Assembly: GCF_018402695.1 (NCBI RefSeq)
Contig: NZ_JAGYIM010000011.1
Coordinates: 124,001-188,000 of the forward strand
Direction of reading: 5' to 3'
Length of the DNA stretch: 64,000 bases
Source of the DNA: Arsukibacterium sp.
GTDB lineage: Bacteria; Pseudomonadota; Gammaproteobacteria; Enterobacterales; Alteromonadaceae
Shown: positions 8,604 to 17,448 of the stretch, piece after piece
How positions within the stretch are numbered: the first letter of the stretch is position 1
Layout: each line of letters begins with the position of its first letter
The notes under the pieces: model-generated
The model's input: the letters and a program-made list of their open reading frames with translations, nothing else
What the model was told of the DNA's origin: nothing
The model's database searches: none
Position numbers and translations under genes: made by a program

Positions 8604-9413
8604 TTATCGTACTGTGCTTTTTCGGATCATTTTATACAATAGTTCTGGCGACAATCTCGATACCCAGGCTCCCAGCCGTTCTTTTAAGCCGCCAATAACA
8701 ATATAATTTTTGCCTTTAACCAATGCTTTTACGGCTTTTTCAGCAAATTGTGCTGCACTCATGGCCTTGGCCTGTGCCTCATCCATTTCACCCAGGGCAT
8801 GACCATCGCCGGTCAACGCATTGCGTGACACTTCAGTTTTGACAAAGCCTGGAAAAATGGTGGCGACGCTAAGCCCCTGCTCAAATAGCTCGGCCCGCAA
8901 ACTATTCGCCCACAAGTGCAACGCCGATTTGGCGGCAGAATAACTGCCGCGGTACTGGGTACCCACTAAACCGGCGACAGAGGACACAAATACCACTTTG
9001 CCACCACCATCGGCGAGTAGCAGTGACAGGGCCTGGCGGGTTAAGTTAATCTGGGCAAAGTAATCTATTTCAAATAGCTTGCGCTCAGTATCCAGTGTGG
9101 TGTCCATTATTAAAGCGCGCTGACTGATCCCGGCATTATTAATAAGCCAGTCCAGGCCACCAATTTGTTGCTTAATCTCAGCAATAGCAGCTGTGATGGC
9201 ATGGTTGTCAGTAATATCCAGCGGCAGTATCAGGTGAGAAGCTGCATTGGGCAGGCTGGCGCGTACCCGCACCAGTTCAGACTGACGCCGGGCAGTTAAT
9301 ATCAGTCTGGCCCCGTCAGCGGCAAGCTCACGGGCCAGGGCTTCACCAATACCACCGGAGGCACCGGTGATCCAAATCACTTTATTGTTAACTGCAGTGT
9401 TATTTATGGTCAT
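8604..9413 (-). CDS. Short-chain dehydrogenase/reductase (SDR family)
   Basis: The 269-residue protein is a classical SDR: cofactor-binding TGASGGIGEAL at about 17-27, NNAG in the mid-region, catalytic Ser in FVSSVAG and the YSAAK active-site pair. The start at 9413 is preceded by an AGGGACA ribosome-binding site. The C-terminal region is mildly hydrophobic and basic, as in DHRS7-like SDRs that associate with membranes. The substrate cannot be inferred. It lies downstream of the membrane protein gene at 9464-10222 on the same strand, about 50 bp away, so the two may be cotranscribed. Confidence 0.9.
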   Translation of the reverse strand: MTINNTAVNNKVIWITGASGGIGEALARELAADGARLILTARRQSELVRVRASLPNAASHLILPLDITDNHAITAAIAEIKQQIGGLDWLINNAGISQRALIMDTTLDTERKLFEIDYFAQINLTRQALSLLLADGGGKVVFVSSVAGLVGTQYRGSYSAAKSALHLWANSLRAELFEQGLSVATIFPGFVKTEVSRNALTGDGHALGEMDEAQAKAMSAAQFAEKAVKALVKGKNYIVIGGLKERLGAWVSRLSPELLYKMIRKSTVR

Positions 9414-9463
9414 TTTTGTTGTCCCTGGTCAGCATTGTCAGGGACATTAAGCCAGCCCCAAGG

Positions 9464-10222
9464 CTATTGTAAAGCTTTGTTGTATTGCACTTTATATTTA
9501 CGTTTGTAATAACCGGTCAGGGTGACAAGTATGGTCAGGCCAATAACCGGTGCCGCCAGCCAGCTGACCAACTGCCAGTCGCCCGGCAACCATTGCGACA
9601 ACACCCTCCGTCCGCCTGCCGCAAAGAAGGCGGTGTAAACCGCAATACCGGCACCGACCATGGCGCTGAAGTGTTCAATAATCCAGGCGCGTGGTTTAAC
9701 ATCGGCTTTAAAAACATACAAACTTATCGTGCTGGCGGTGATCAGACTAACCACTGCAAATATCAGCAGCAGCGGCATGTTGATGCTCATTCCTTGCCAA
9801 CCAACAAATAGTGCAACCGGGAACAGTAAAAATACCGGGCCCTGATAGGTCCAGTTGCGCAGCAGGCTGCGGTCAGCTTTAGCTCGCAGCGCACCAATGG
9901 CATGGCGAACCGTTACCCAGGTCAGGATACTTAGTAGCAGTAAAAAATAGTTAAACGGAATGCGCCACACCAGCATTCGCTCGATTTGTTCTGTGGTCAG
10001 TTGTTTGCCTGCAATGTAAATCTTTTCAGGGTCTGCTAAACCTATCACGCTCATTATCACGCCGGAGCCGGCTACAAACAGCATTATGTAATAAAACACT
10101 TTGCCGGCATTAATATGCAGCTTACTGCCTTTACGGGCGATAACCGGCAACCAGAACAGCAATAGTGCGAAAGCACCGAGTACGATGTGCATATAAAGCA
10201 AACTGGTATGAATAAATTGCAT
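9464..10222 (-). CDS. Multi-spanning membrane protein, DUF2306-like
   Basis: The 252-residue protein has about seven hydrophobic segments. The first helix HIVLGAFALLLFWLPVIARKGSK, followed by LHINAGKVFYYIM, is reminiscent of the DUF2306 group of predicted membrane proteins; this is my recollection of the pattern, not a search. Histidines at the membrane edge could bind metal or heme, but nothing proves this. It is divergent from the histidine kinase gene (130 bp apart), so the downstream two-component system could control it. Confidence 0.75.
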   Translation of the reverse strand: MQFIHTSLLYMHIVLGAFALLLFWLPVIARKGSKLHINAGKVFYYIMLFVAGSGVIMSVIGLADPEKIYIAGKQLTTEQIERMLVWRIPFNYFLLLLSILTWVTVRHAIGALRAKADRSLLRNWTYQGPVFLLFPVALFVGWQGMSINMPLLLIFAVVSLITASTISLYVFKADVKPRAWIIEHFSAMVGAGIAVYTAFFAAGGRRVLSQWLPGDWQLVSWLAAPVIGLTILVTLTGYYKRKYKVQYNKALQ

Positions 10223-10351
10223 GACTAGCCTCCTTGGTTGAGGCTTGCAGTTTACGCCTGAGCAGATGTGTAAACAGGTGCCAAAAGTCAGGACTTTGTA
10301 CTGTTACTTCTGGCCTATTGCAGTTATTTAGTTACTCAGCATAATGACCAA

Positions 10352-11494
10352 ATGAAAACTAAAATTGACTTCGCTACCCTGGCCGGTTTGCTAACCTGGC
10401 TGATGGTATATGGCATCAGCCTGTATATTTTGCAGAAAACAGCGGCAACATATGGCGGCTTAACGTTGCATATATTGTTTCTGGCTTATGGTGGTTTATT
10501 CTGGTTGCTGACTCGTAAGCAAGGCCGCTATGGTTTGCAAAGCCCTGTTGGGCGCTATCTGTTGCTGTTGCAATTACTGGTGGCTATTGGCTTGCTCTGG
10601 CTGACACCAGCACGCAATTTTGAGTTTCTGTCTATCCTGACGGTAATCTGGGCTGCTATGTTGCCTTTTGTTATGCGGACCGGACCGGCATTGTTGCTGA
10701 CAATAATAGTTGTGGCAGTTTGGTTTGGGCTGGCGGCCTGGCAAGGTGGCAGGGCGGTCTGGATAACAGCATTATTATATGGCTGCTTTCATTTATTTGC
10801 GGTAATGGTGCAAAGTGCCAGCCGCGATGCTGAGAATGCCAAAGATGAACTGGAGCAAAAACATCAGCAGCTGCTGGCTACCCAGCAATTACTACAGGCA
10901 GCGTCGCGCCAGAGTGAACGCACCCGGATTGCCCGTAATTTGCACGATGTAGTCGGCCACCATTTAACAGCGCTGACTATTCAATTGCAGGTTGCCAGCC
11001 ATTTAACCGTCGGTGAGGCAAAAGTACAGGTCGATAAATGTCATCAGTTAGCGAAACTATTGTTGTCAGATGTTCGCGACGCTGTCAGTACCATGCGTCA
11101 GTATGCTGATATCAGTTTACTGGATGCATTGAGTGGCTTAACCCGGTTAGTACCAGCACAGCTGCAGGTAAAGCTGCAAATCCCGTCTGATATTATGCTC
11201 AACGATCTGGCACAGGCTCAGCATCTGCTTTGTATTGTACAGGAAGCGTTGAGCAACAGTTTAAAGCACAGTGGCGCCAGCGAAGTGACCATTGAAGCAG
11301 AGGTAACACAACAACAGCTACAACTCGTGATTTATGATAATGGTAGCCTGGCACCACGCTGGCAGCCTGGTAACGGTATTACCGGCATGCAGGAGCGGTT
11401 GGCTGAGTGCAAGGGCAGTTTAGTACTAAGCAATAATCACCAGGCAATGCAGTTAACCATAACACTTCCCTACAGCGAGAGTGACAATGCATAA
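10352..11494 (+). CDS. NarL-type sensor histidine kinase with membrane-embedded input region
   Basis: The 380-residue protein has about five transmembrane segments in residues 8-155, a short coiled coil (about 160-185), a HisKA_3 phosphoacceptor box (IARNLHDVVGHHLTALT, His at about 198) and a HATPase_c domain (N-box EALSNSLKHSG, G-box GNGITGMQERL). There is no recognisable periplasmic sensor domain, so the signal is probably sensed in or at the membrane, as in DesK-type kinases. Its stop overlaps the start of the response regulator by 8 nt, showing translational coupling. Confidence 0.93.
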   Translation: MKTKIDFATLAGLLTWLMVYGISLYILQKTAATYGGLTLHILFLAYGGLFWLLTRKQGRYGLQSPVGRYLLLLQLLVAIGLLWLTPARNFEFLSILTVIWAAMLPFVMRTGPALLLTIIVVAVWFGLAAWQGGRAVWITALLYGCFHLFAVMVQSASRDAENAKDELEQKHQQLLATQQLLQAASRQSERTRIARNLHDVVGHHLTALTIQLQVASHLTVGEAKVQVDKCHQLAKLLLSDVRDAVSTMRQYADISLLDALSGLTRLVPAQLQVKLQIPSDIMLNDLAQAQHLLCIVQEALSNSLKHSGASEVTIEAEVTQQQLQLVIYDNGSLAPRWQPGNGITGMQERLAECKGSLVLSNNHQAMQLTITLPYSESDNA

Positions 11495-12134
11495 AGTATT
11501 GCTGGTGGATGATCAGAAACTGATCCGCGATGGTATTAAAAGTTTGCTTGGATTATCAGGAAAGGTCGTGGTAGTGGGGGAGTGTGTTGATGGTTCCGGC
11601 GTGCTGAATGCTTGCTCACAGTTGCAGCCTGACGTTATTTTACTGGATCTGTCGATGCCGGTAATGAATGGTGTGCAAACCCTGGCGTCATTGAAACAGG
11701 CCGGCGTTTGCACACCGGTATTGATCCTGACCACTTTCGATGAACATGAACTGGTGCTAAAAAGCATTTCTTATGGTGCACGGGGCTTTTTATTAAAAGA
11801 TGTATCACTGGAGACCCTGGTGCAGGCGATTGCAACCCTGGCCGATGGCGGTAGCTGGTTTGCCCCGAATATAACCGAGCGCTTACTCGGGAGTCTCAGG
11901 GGAAGCAGCAATGCGGGTTTTAGCATGCCCACACAGCTAGAGCCGTTGAGTGATAAAGAGCTGGAGATCTTACAGTTAATGGCGGCAGGTTACAGCAATA
12001 AAGAAATTGCGGCAGCACTGTATAAATCGGAAGGCACCGTGAAAAACCAGTGCTCAGCGATTTTAGCCAAACTGGGGGTGCGGGACAGAACGCGGGCAGT
12101 GTTGCTGGCGCTGGAGCTGGGGCTAATTAACTAG
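11487..12134 (+). CDS. NarL/FixJ-type response regulator
   Basis: The 215-residue protein has an N-terminal receiver domain (LLVDDQKL acidic pair, phosphoacceptor Asp at about 54 in LLDLSMPVMNG, conserved Thr in LILTTFDEHE, Lys in LLKD) and a C-terminal LuxR-type helix-turn-helix (ELEILQLMAAGYSNKEIA and EGTVKNQCSAILAKLGV). ATG 11487 is preferred over the in-frame GTG at 11481 because a GAGAG element is well spaced from it. It forms an operon with the kinase. Targets are unknown. Confidence 0.94.
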   Translation: MHKVLLVDDQKLIRDGIKSLLGLSGKVVVVGECVDGSGVLNACSQLQPDVILLDLSMPVMNGVQTLASLKQAGVCTPVLILTTFDEHELVLKSISYGARGFLLKDVSLETLVQAIATLADGGSWFAPNITERLLGSLRGSSNAGFSMPTQLEPLSDKELEILQLMAAGYSNKEIAAALYKSEGTVKNQCSAILAKLGVRDRTRAVLLALELGLIN

Positions 12135-12176
12135 GGTTTTGCCCGGCTAGGGCTAAAAAACCAGACAAAATAATAA

Positions 12177-12200
12177 GAAAAACCGCCCGTAGGCGGTTTT
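12177..12200. terminator. Intrinsic terminator between the response regulator and metJ
   Basis: A stem AAAACCGCC/GGCGGTTTT with a short CGTA loop, A-run on the left and T-run on the right, lies between two convergent genes and can terminate both. Confidence 0.9.
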
Positions 12201-12217
12201 CAGTGGCAGCTCAGGCG

Positions 12218-12553
12218 TTAATCATCGGTGTCGTCTGCTTCAATAATGACCGGAATAGGCTTGCCCATGCTGGTTAATATCTGCCGTACTTCAGTTGGTA
12301 TCTGGTGCGGGTTATCTTTGCGTAAATCTTCGTCAGCGGGTAACGGCTGGCCGGTAAAAGCATGCAAAAAGGCTTCGCATAACAATTCGCTGTTGGTGGC
12401 ATGGCGCAGGTTGTTAACCTGACGTCGGGTACGCTCGTCGGTTAATACTTTTAAAACATTCAGCGGAATAGACACGGTAATTTTTTTGACTTGTTCTGAC
12501 TTTTTACCATGTTCCGCATAAGGATGGATGTATTCGCCATTCCATTTAGCCAT
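12218..12553 (-). CDS. metJ: Methionine repressor MetJ
   Basis: MetJ is the ribbon-helix-helix repressor that binds MET boxes with S-adenosylmethionine as corepressor. The 111-residue product is close to the E. coli length (105) and keeps the family core: [20 protein letters not shown], the DNA-contacting strand [19 protein letters not shown] and [30 protein letters not shown] (split here for reading). The acidic C-terminal tail is a few residues longer than usual. It is divergent from metB, with MET boxes in the intergenic space, so it very probably represses metBLF and itself. Confidence 0.98.
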   Translation of the reverse strand: MAKWNGEYIHPYAEHGKKSEQVKKITVSIPLNVLKVLTDERTRRQVNNLRHATNSELLCEAFLHAFTGQPLPADEDLRKDNPHQIPTEVRQILTSMGKPIPVIIEADDTDD

Positions 12554-12662
12554 AAAGGGTACCTTAGTTATTTATAATGGTTATTCGTATTTGCTCGCGC
12601 AGTTGCCAAATTCTAACTTTTTATCCCGCCATGTCCAATAGTGAGCAACAAATAATCATTAT

Positions 12663-12686
12663 AGACGGCTAAATGGTTTGACATCC
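12663..12686. promoter_or_regulatory. Candidate MET boxes, metJ-proximal array
   Basis: Three consecutive 8-mers resemble the MetJ consensus AGACGTCT: AGACGGCT (7 of 8), AAATGGTT (weak) and TGACATCC (5 of 8). Tandem arrays of degenerate boxes are the normal MetJ arrangement. The site lies about 110 bp upstream of metJ and 65 bp before the metB start. Confidence 0.6.
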
Positions 12687-12708
12687 AATTTTTGATCGAT
12701 ATACTTTT

Positions 12709-12732
12709 AGACGTCTAAACATCCAAAAATGC
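12709..12732. promoter_or_regulatory. MET box array with a perfect AGACGTCT, metB-proximal
   Basis: Positions 12709-12716 are a perfect AGACGTCT, the MetJ consensus palindrome, about 35 bp before the metB start. The following 8-mer AAACATCC is a weak match and the next is not convincing. Placement fits repression of the metBLF promoter. Confidence 0.8.
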
Positions 12733-12751
12733 AAGTCTAAAAGGTGTCGTT

Positions 12752-14038
12752 ATGTCTGATTCAGCTGCTGCAACCATTACTGCCCGGGCCGGCATAGCTC
12801 AGGATACGGCGTTTGGTGCAGTTACCCCACCTTTATATTTAACGTCTACGTATGAGTTACCGGCATTCAAACAACCGGGCCAGTATGATTACTCCCGTTC
12901 CAATAACCCGACCCGGGATACCCTGGCCGAAGCGTTATGTCAGTTGGAGCAAGGAGCCCGGGCAATTGTTACCGGCAGTGGTATGTCAGCCTGTTTACTG
13001 GCGCTGCAACTGCTGGGGCCGGATGATACCCTGGTGATCCCGCATGATTGCTACGGCGGCAGTTATCGTTTATTTACCAATCTGGCAGCGCGCAAGCAGG
13101 CTTTTAAGCTGGTGATCATTAATTTCCAGCAAAGCGACTGGGCTGAAAAAATTAAGGCAGCAACGCCGGCAATGATCTGGCTGGAAACGCCAAGTAACCC
13201 ATTGCTGCAAATTACCGACGTTAAAGCGGTGTGCCAGTTGGCGAAAGAGTTGAGTGCAAAGGTAGTCGTGGACAACACCTTTTTATCACCAGTATTACAA
13301 CAGCCATTGCTGCTTGGGGCGGATATTGTGATGCATTCCACTACTAAATATATTAATGGCCATAGCGATATTGTTGGTGGGGTGCTGATAGCAAAAGACC
13401 CGGTAATTGGCGATGAATTAAAATGGTGGGCTAATTGTCTGGGGGTAACCGGGCCGGCTTTTGACAGCTACATGACACTGCGGGGTTTGCGCACGCTGGT
13501 GCCACGGTTGCAGCTACAACAACAAAATACCAGCGAGCTGGTCAGTTTTTTACAGCGCCAGCCACTGGTCAGCAAATTATATTATCCGGGCCTGGCCGAC
13601 CACCCCGGCCATGCCATTGCTAAAGCGCAACAAACAGGATTTGGGGCAATGTGCAGTTTTGATTTAGCCGGCCCGGCTGACGCTTTACCGGTATTTTTCG
13701 CCAGCCTGCAACTTTTTACCCTGGCGCAATCATTAGGTGGTATTGAAAGCTTAATCTGTCACCCGGGCACGATGACCCATGCCTCAATGGATGCGGCTGC
13801 CCAGCAAACAGCGGGTATCGGCCCGACCTTAATCCGCTTGTCAGTGGGCATTGAAGCCCCGGCAGATTTAATTGCCGACTTGCAAGCTGGCTTTAATGCA
13901 GTAGCGGACTGGCTTAATACCTCGCCACCCAATAACAACACAGAGCGGGTTGCCAGCGGTAATACGGATAAAGGTTCAGTCAAAGGTTCAGCCGACCAGC
14001 AATTCCGGCTGAACCCGGCCTTAAGCGCATTCTGGTAA
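12752..14038 (+). CDS. metB: Cystathionine gamma-synthase
   Basis: MetB is a PLP enzyme that condenses an activated homoserine ester with cysteine to cystathionine. The 428-residue protein has the Cys/Met-metabolism PLP fold: YSRSNNPTRDTLAEALCQLE, GSGMSA, DNTFLSP and the PLP lysine in HSTTKYINGHSD. Family members are about 386 aa; here the enzyme proper ends near residue 388 and a polar tail of about 40 residues follows (SPPNNN, then a KGSVKGSA duplication). It is the first gene of metB-metL-metF, 6 bp before metL, and is fronted by MET boxes. A cystathionine beta-lyase or O-acetylhomoserine sulfhydrylase is less likely given metL and metJ next door. Confidence 0.93.
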   Translation: MSDSAAATITARAGIAQDTAFGAVTPPLYLTSTYELPAFKQPGQYDYSRSNNPTRDTLAEALCQLEQGARAIVTGSGMSACLLALQLLGPDDTLVIPHDCYGGSYRLFTNLAARKQAFKLVIINFQQSDWAEKIKAATPAMIWLETPSNPLLQITDVKAVCQLAKELSAKVVVDNTFLSPVLQQPLLLGADIVMHSTTKYINGHSDIVGGVLIAKDPVIGDELKWWANCLGVTGPAFDSYMTLRGLRTLVPRLQLQQQNTSELVSFLQRQPLVSKLYYPGLADHPGHAIAKAQQTGFGAMCSFDLAGPADALPVFFASLQLFTLAQSLGGIESLICHPGTMTHASMDAAAQQTAGIGPTLIRLSVGIEAPADLIADLQAGFNAVADWLNTSPPNNNTERVASGNTDKGSVKGSADQQFRLNPALSAFW

Positions 14039-14044
14039 GCAAAG

Positions 14045-16441
14045 ATGAGTCAGCATTTAACAGCATCATTAGCCCGGCCTGCGGTTGAGGTTCATAAATT
14101 CGGTGGTAGCAGTCTGGCCAGCGCAGAGCGTTATCTGGCAGTTGCCCGGCTGCTCAAGCAGCAGCAAGGTCAGCCCTGGGTTGTGGTTTCAGCGCCAGGC
14201 GATACCACTGACTCCTTACTGGCACTTATTGCCGGCTTTGAACGAGGTGATGCTGTTGCCCCGCTACTGGCGCATCTTTCAGAGCAGCTGCAACAATTGA
14301 TTTTAGCTGCCTTATCAATTCAGGCAGCAACACCGGTAATTGCAGCGCTGAGCAATTGGCTTGAGCAGGTTCCAAAGTGGTTAGCTACCGGTCAGAATAA
14401 CGAAGTGTTAGCCATTGGCGAATTACTGTCGGCTACGTTGCTGGCAGCATTACTAACTGAGCAGGGTCAAAAAGCAGTAGCAATTGATGCCCGGGACTTT
14501 CTTACCTTTAATGGAACTAACCCAGACTGGCAGTGTAGTTCGTCGTTGTTAGCCGATTTAACTGCAGCCAGTCAGCCGTCTGCGCTGATATATGTCGTTA
14601 CCGGTTATATTGGTCGTAATCAGCACGGTGCAAGTATCACCCTGGGTCGTAATGGCAGCGACTATAGCGCAACATTGCTGGCAGCGTTGCTTGCTGCAGA
14701 TAAAGTCAGCATCTGGACTGATGTCAAAGCGATTTACAGCGCTGATCCGCGCAAATGTGCCAGTGCTAAACCTTACCGCAAAGTAAACGTGCAGCAGGCT
14801 CGTCAACTGGCTGCGTTGGGCAACCCGGTATTACATGCCCGCACACTGGCTCCTCTTGCTGGCAGCAGCACGAGCCTGGAGGTACGCAGTGCATTGCAAC
14901 CAGGCCATCAAGGGTGTGAAGTTGTTGCCAACGCCCCGGCAAAGGCATTTTTAACCAGTTTAGCACCGGTACGCTTAGTGTCGTTAACCCGCAGCCAGGC
15001 TGTAAACGCCGATACCCTGGCAGAACAATTACAAAACCCCGTGGTTGTGCTGCCACAGCATTATGATGGTAGTGATGACAACAACGAGCGTTGGCTTATT
15101 CCATCCTCGGTATGGCCTGAAGCGGCCACGCTGTTGCAACAACAAGGTAGTCATCCGCTGGCAGATACCTTCGATTACTATGCGCTGGTTTGGTTAAAGG
15201 CGAGTGGCAAACAACAAGTTAGTCCTGTTTTATCTCAGTTATTACAAAAGCTTGAGGTACAAAACTTATATGAGAACGATCAATTGGCCGTATGGCTGTT
15301 TAAACGGGAGTTAACAGTGACAGAGCTAAATCAAGTTCACCAGCACTGTATGGCCACCCAACCCACCTTGCAAGTGTTGGTTGCGGGCACCGGTAATGTC
15401 GGGACTGAGTTTTTACAAATGCTGCCAGAGCAGATAGAAACACTTGGCGCTAAGATCAGCGTACAACTGGCGGGGGTATTTAATTCACGCCAGGCCCTGC
15501 TTGGCGAAGAACTGAACCCGGCACAGTGGCAAAGTGAGCTTGCTGCTGCCGACAGCTATTCTGAACCTGAGTTGCTGGCATATATTGGCCAGTTACCGGA
15601 GCCAAAAGTATTAGTGGATATAACGCCGAGCTTGCAGTTTGCCAGGCAGTATCCGGATTTTATTGCCGCAGGTTGTCATATCATTAGTGCCAATAAACAA
15701 GGGGTTACTCTGCCGCTGACCGAGTTCGACGCTATCCGGGCAGAGTTACACCGTAACCAGTTAAGCTGGCGCAGCAATACTACTGTTGGTGCTGGCATTC
15801 CGGTACAGCAGGTTGTGCAAAGTCTGCTGCAAAGTGGCGATAAAATCAAACGGATTAGCGGCGTTTTCTCCGGTACCTTATCCTGGTTGCTATGTAAGTT
15901 TGATGGTAGCCAGCCGTTTTCAAATTTACTGGCTGAGGCGGCAGCGCTGGGCTTTACCGAGCCTGATCCACGGGACGATTTGTCAGGTATTGATGTCCAG
16001 CGCAAGTTGCTGGTGCTGGCGCGTGAACTGGGGCTGAGTATGGAGTTGGAACACATCAGCCTGCAGCCATTGATGCCAGAGGCCCTTGCCGCCGGCAGCT
16101 GGCCAGAGGCCTGGCAGCAACGTGAGTTGCTGGATAGGATGCTGGCCAATGCCCGGGATGAAGCCAACGCTGCTGGCAAACTATTGCGTTATGCCGCCAG
16201 TTTAACCCTGACTGACCACGGGCCAGAGGCTGAAGTAAAGTTACTGCACGTGGCAGCTGATGAGCCATTAGCCGCGCTGGCACCGTGCGACAATATTTTT
16301 GTGATAGAAAGCCAGTGGTACTGCGAAAACCCGCTGGTATTAAAAGGTCCGGGCGCCGGTAAACACGTTACCGCCGGAGGTATTCACGCTGATTTGGCCC
16401 AGTTGTGTCAGCAGCTCATTTTAACGGGCGCAAGCCACTAA
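14045..16441 (+). CDS. metL: Bifunctional aspartate kinase II / homoserine dehydrogenase II
   Basis: The first enzyme of aspartate-family synthesis fused to homoserine dehydrogenase. The 798-residue product carries an N-terminal aspartokinase (VHKFGGSSLASAERYL, then TLGRNGSDYSATLLAALL), a degenerate central ACT-like regulatory part, and a C-terminal homoserine dehydrogenase (VLVAGTGNVGTEFLQ, SANKQGVTLPL, TVGAGIPV, GVFSGTLSWLL and EPDPRDDLSGIDVQRKLLVL). Similar length to E. coli MetL (810). Position between metB and metF marks it as the methionine-regulated isozyme rather than ThrA. Confidence 0.96.
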   Translation: MSQHLTASLARPAVEVHKFGGSSLASAERYLAVARLLKQQQGQPWVVVSAPGDTTDSLLALIAGFERGDAVAPLLAHLSEQLQQLILAALSIQAATPVIAALSNWLEQVPKWLATGQNNEVLAIGELLSATLLAALLTEQGQKAVAIDARDFLTFNGTNPDWQCSSSLLADLTAASQPSALIYVVTGYIGRNQHGASITLGRNGSDYSATLLAALLAADKVSIWTDVKAIYSADPRKCASAKPYRKVNVQQARQLAALGNPVLHARTLAPLAGSSTSLEVRSALQPGHQGCEVVANAPAKAFLTSLAPVRLVSLTRSQAVNADTLAEQLQNPVVVLPQHYDGSDDNNERWLIPSSVWPEAATLLQQQGSHPLADTFDYYALVWLKASGKQQVSPVLSQLLQKLEVQNLYENDQLAVWLFKRELTVTELNQVHQHCMATQPTLQVLVAGTGNVGTEFLQMLPEQIETLGAKISVQLAGVFNSRQALLGEELNPAQWQSELAAADSYSEPELLAYIGQLPEPKVLVDITPSLQFARQYPDFIAAGCHIISANKQGVTLPLTEFDAIRAELHRNQLSWRSNTTVGAGIPVQQVVQSLLQSGDKIKRISGVFSGTLSWLLCKFDGSQPFSNLLAEAAALGFTEPDPRDDLSGIDVQRKLLVLARELGLSMELEHISLQPLMPEALAAGSWPEAWQQRELLDRMLANARDEANAAGKLLRYAASLTLTDHGPEAEVKLLHVAADEPLAALAPCDNIFVIESQWYCENPLVLKGPGAGKHVTAGGIHADLAQLCQQLILTGASH

Positions 16442-16450
16442 GTTTGATAG

Positions 16451-17359
<909 letters not shown>

Positions 17360-17448
17360 CAACATCTGTTTAATCAGGCTTCCCAAGTATCGGCAAAAAC
17401 GGTAATCTTGCTGACGCAAGTTAAGTATTCTTGAAACAGGGATTGGCC

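Noticed and set aside
15676-16179. 167-codon minus-strand frame inside metL
   Set aside because: Shadow of the homoserine dehydrogenase domain of metL.
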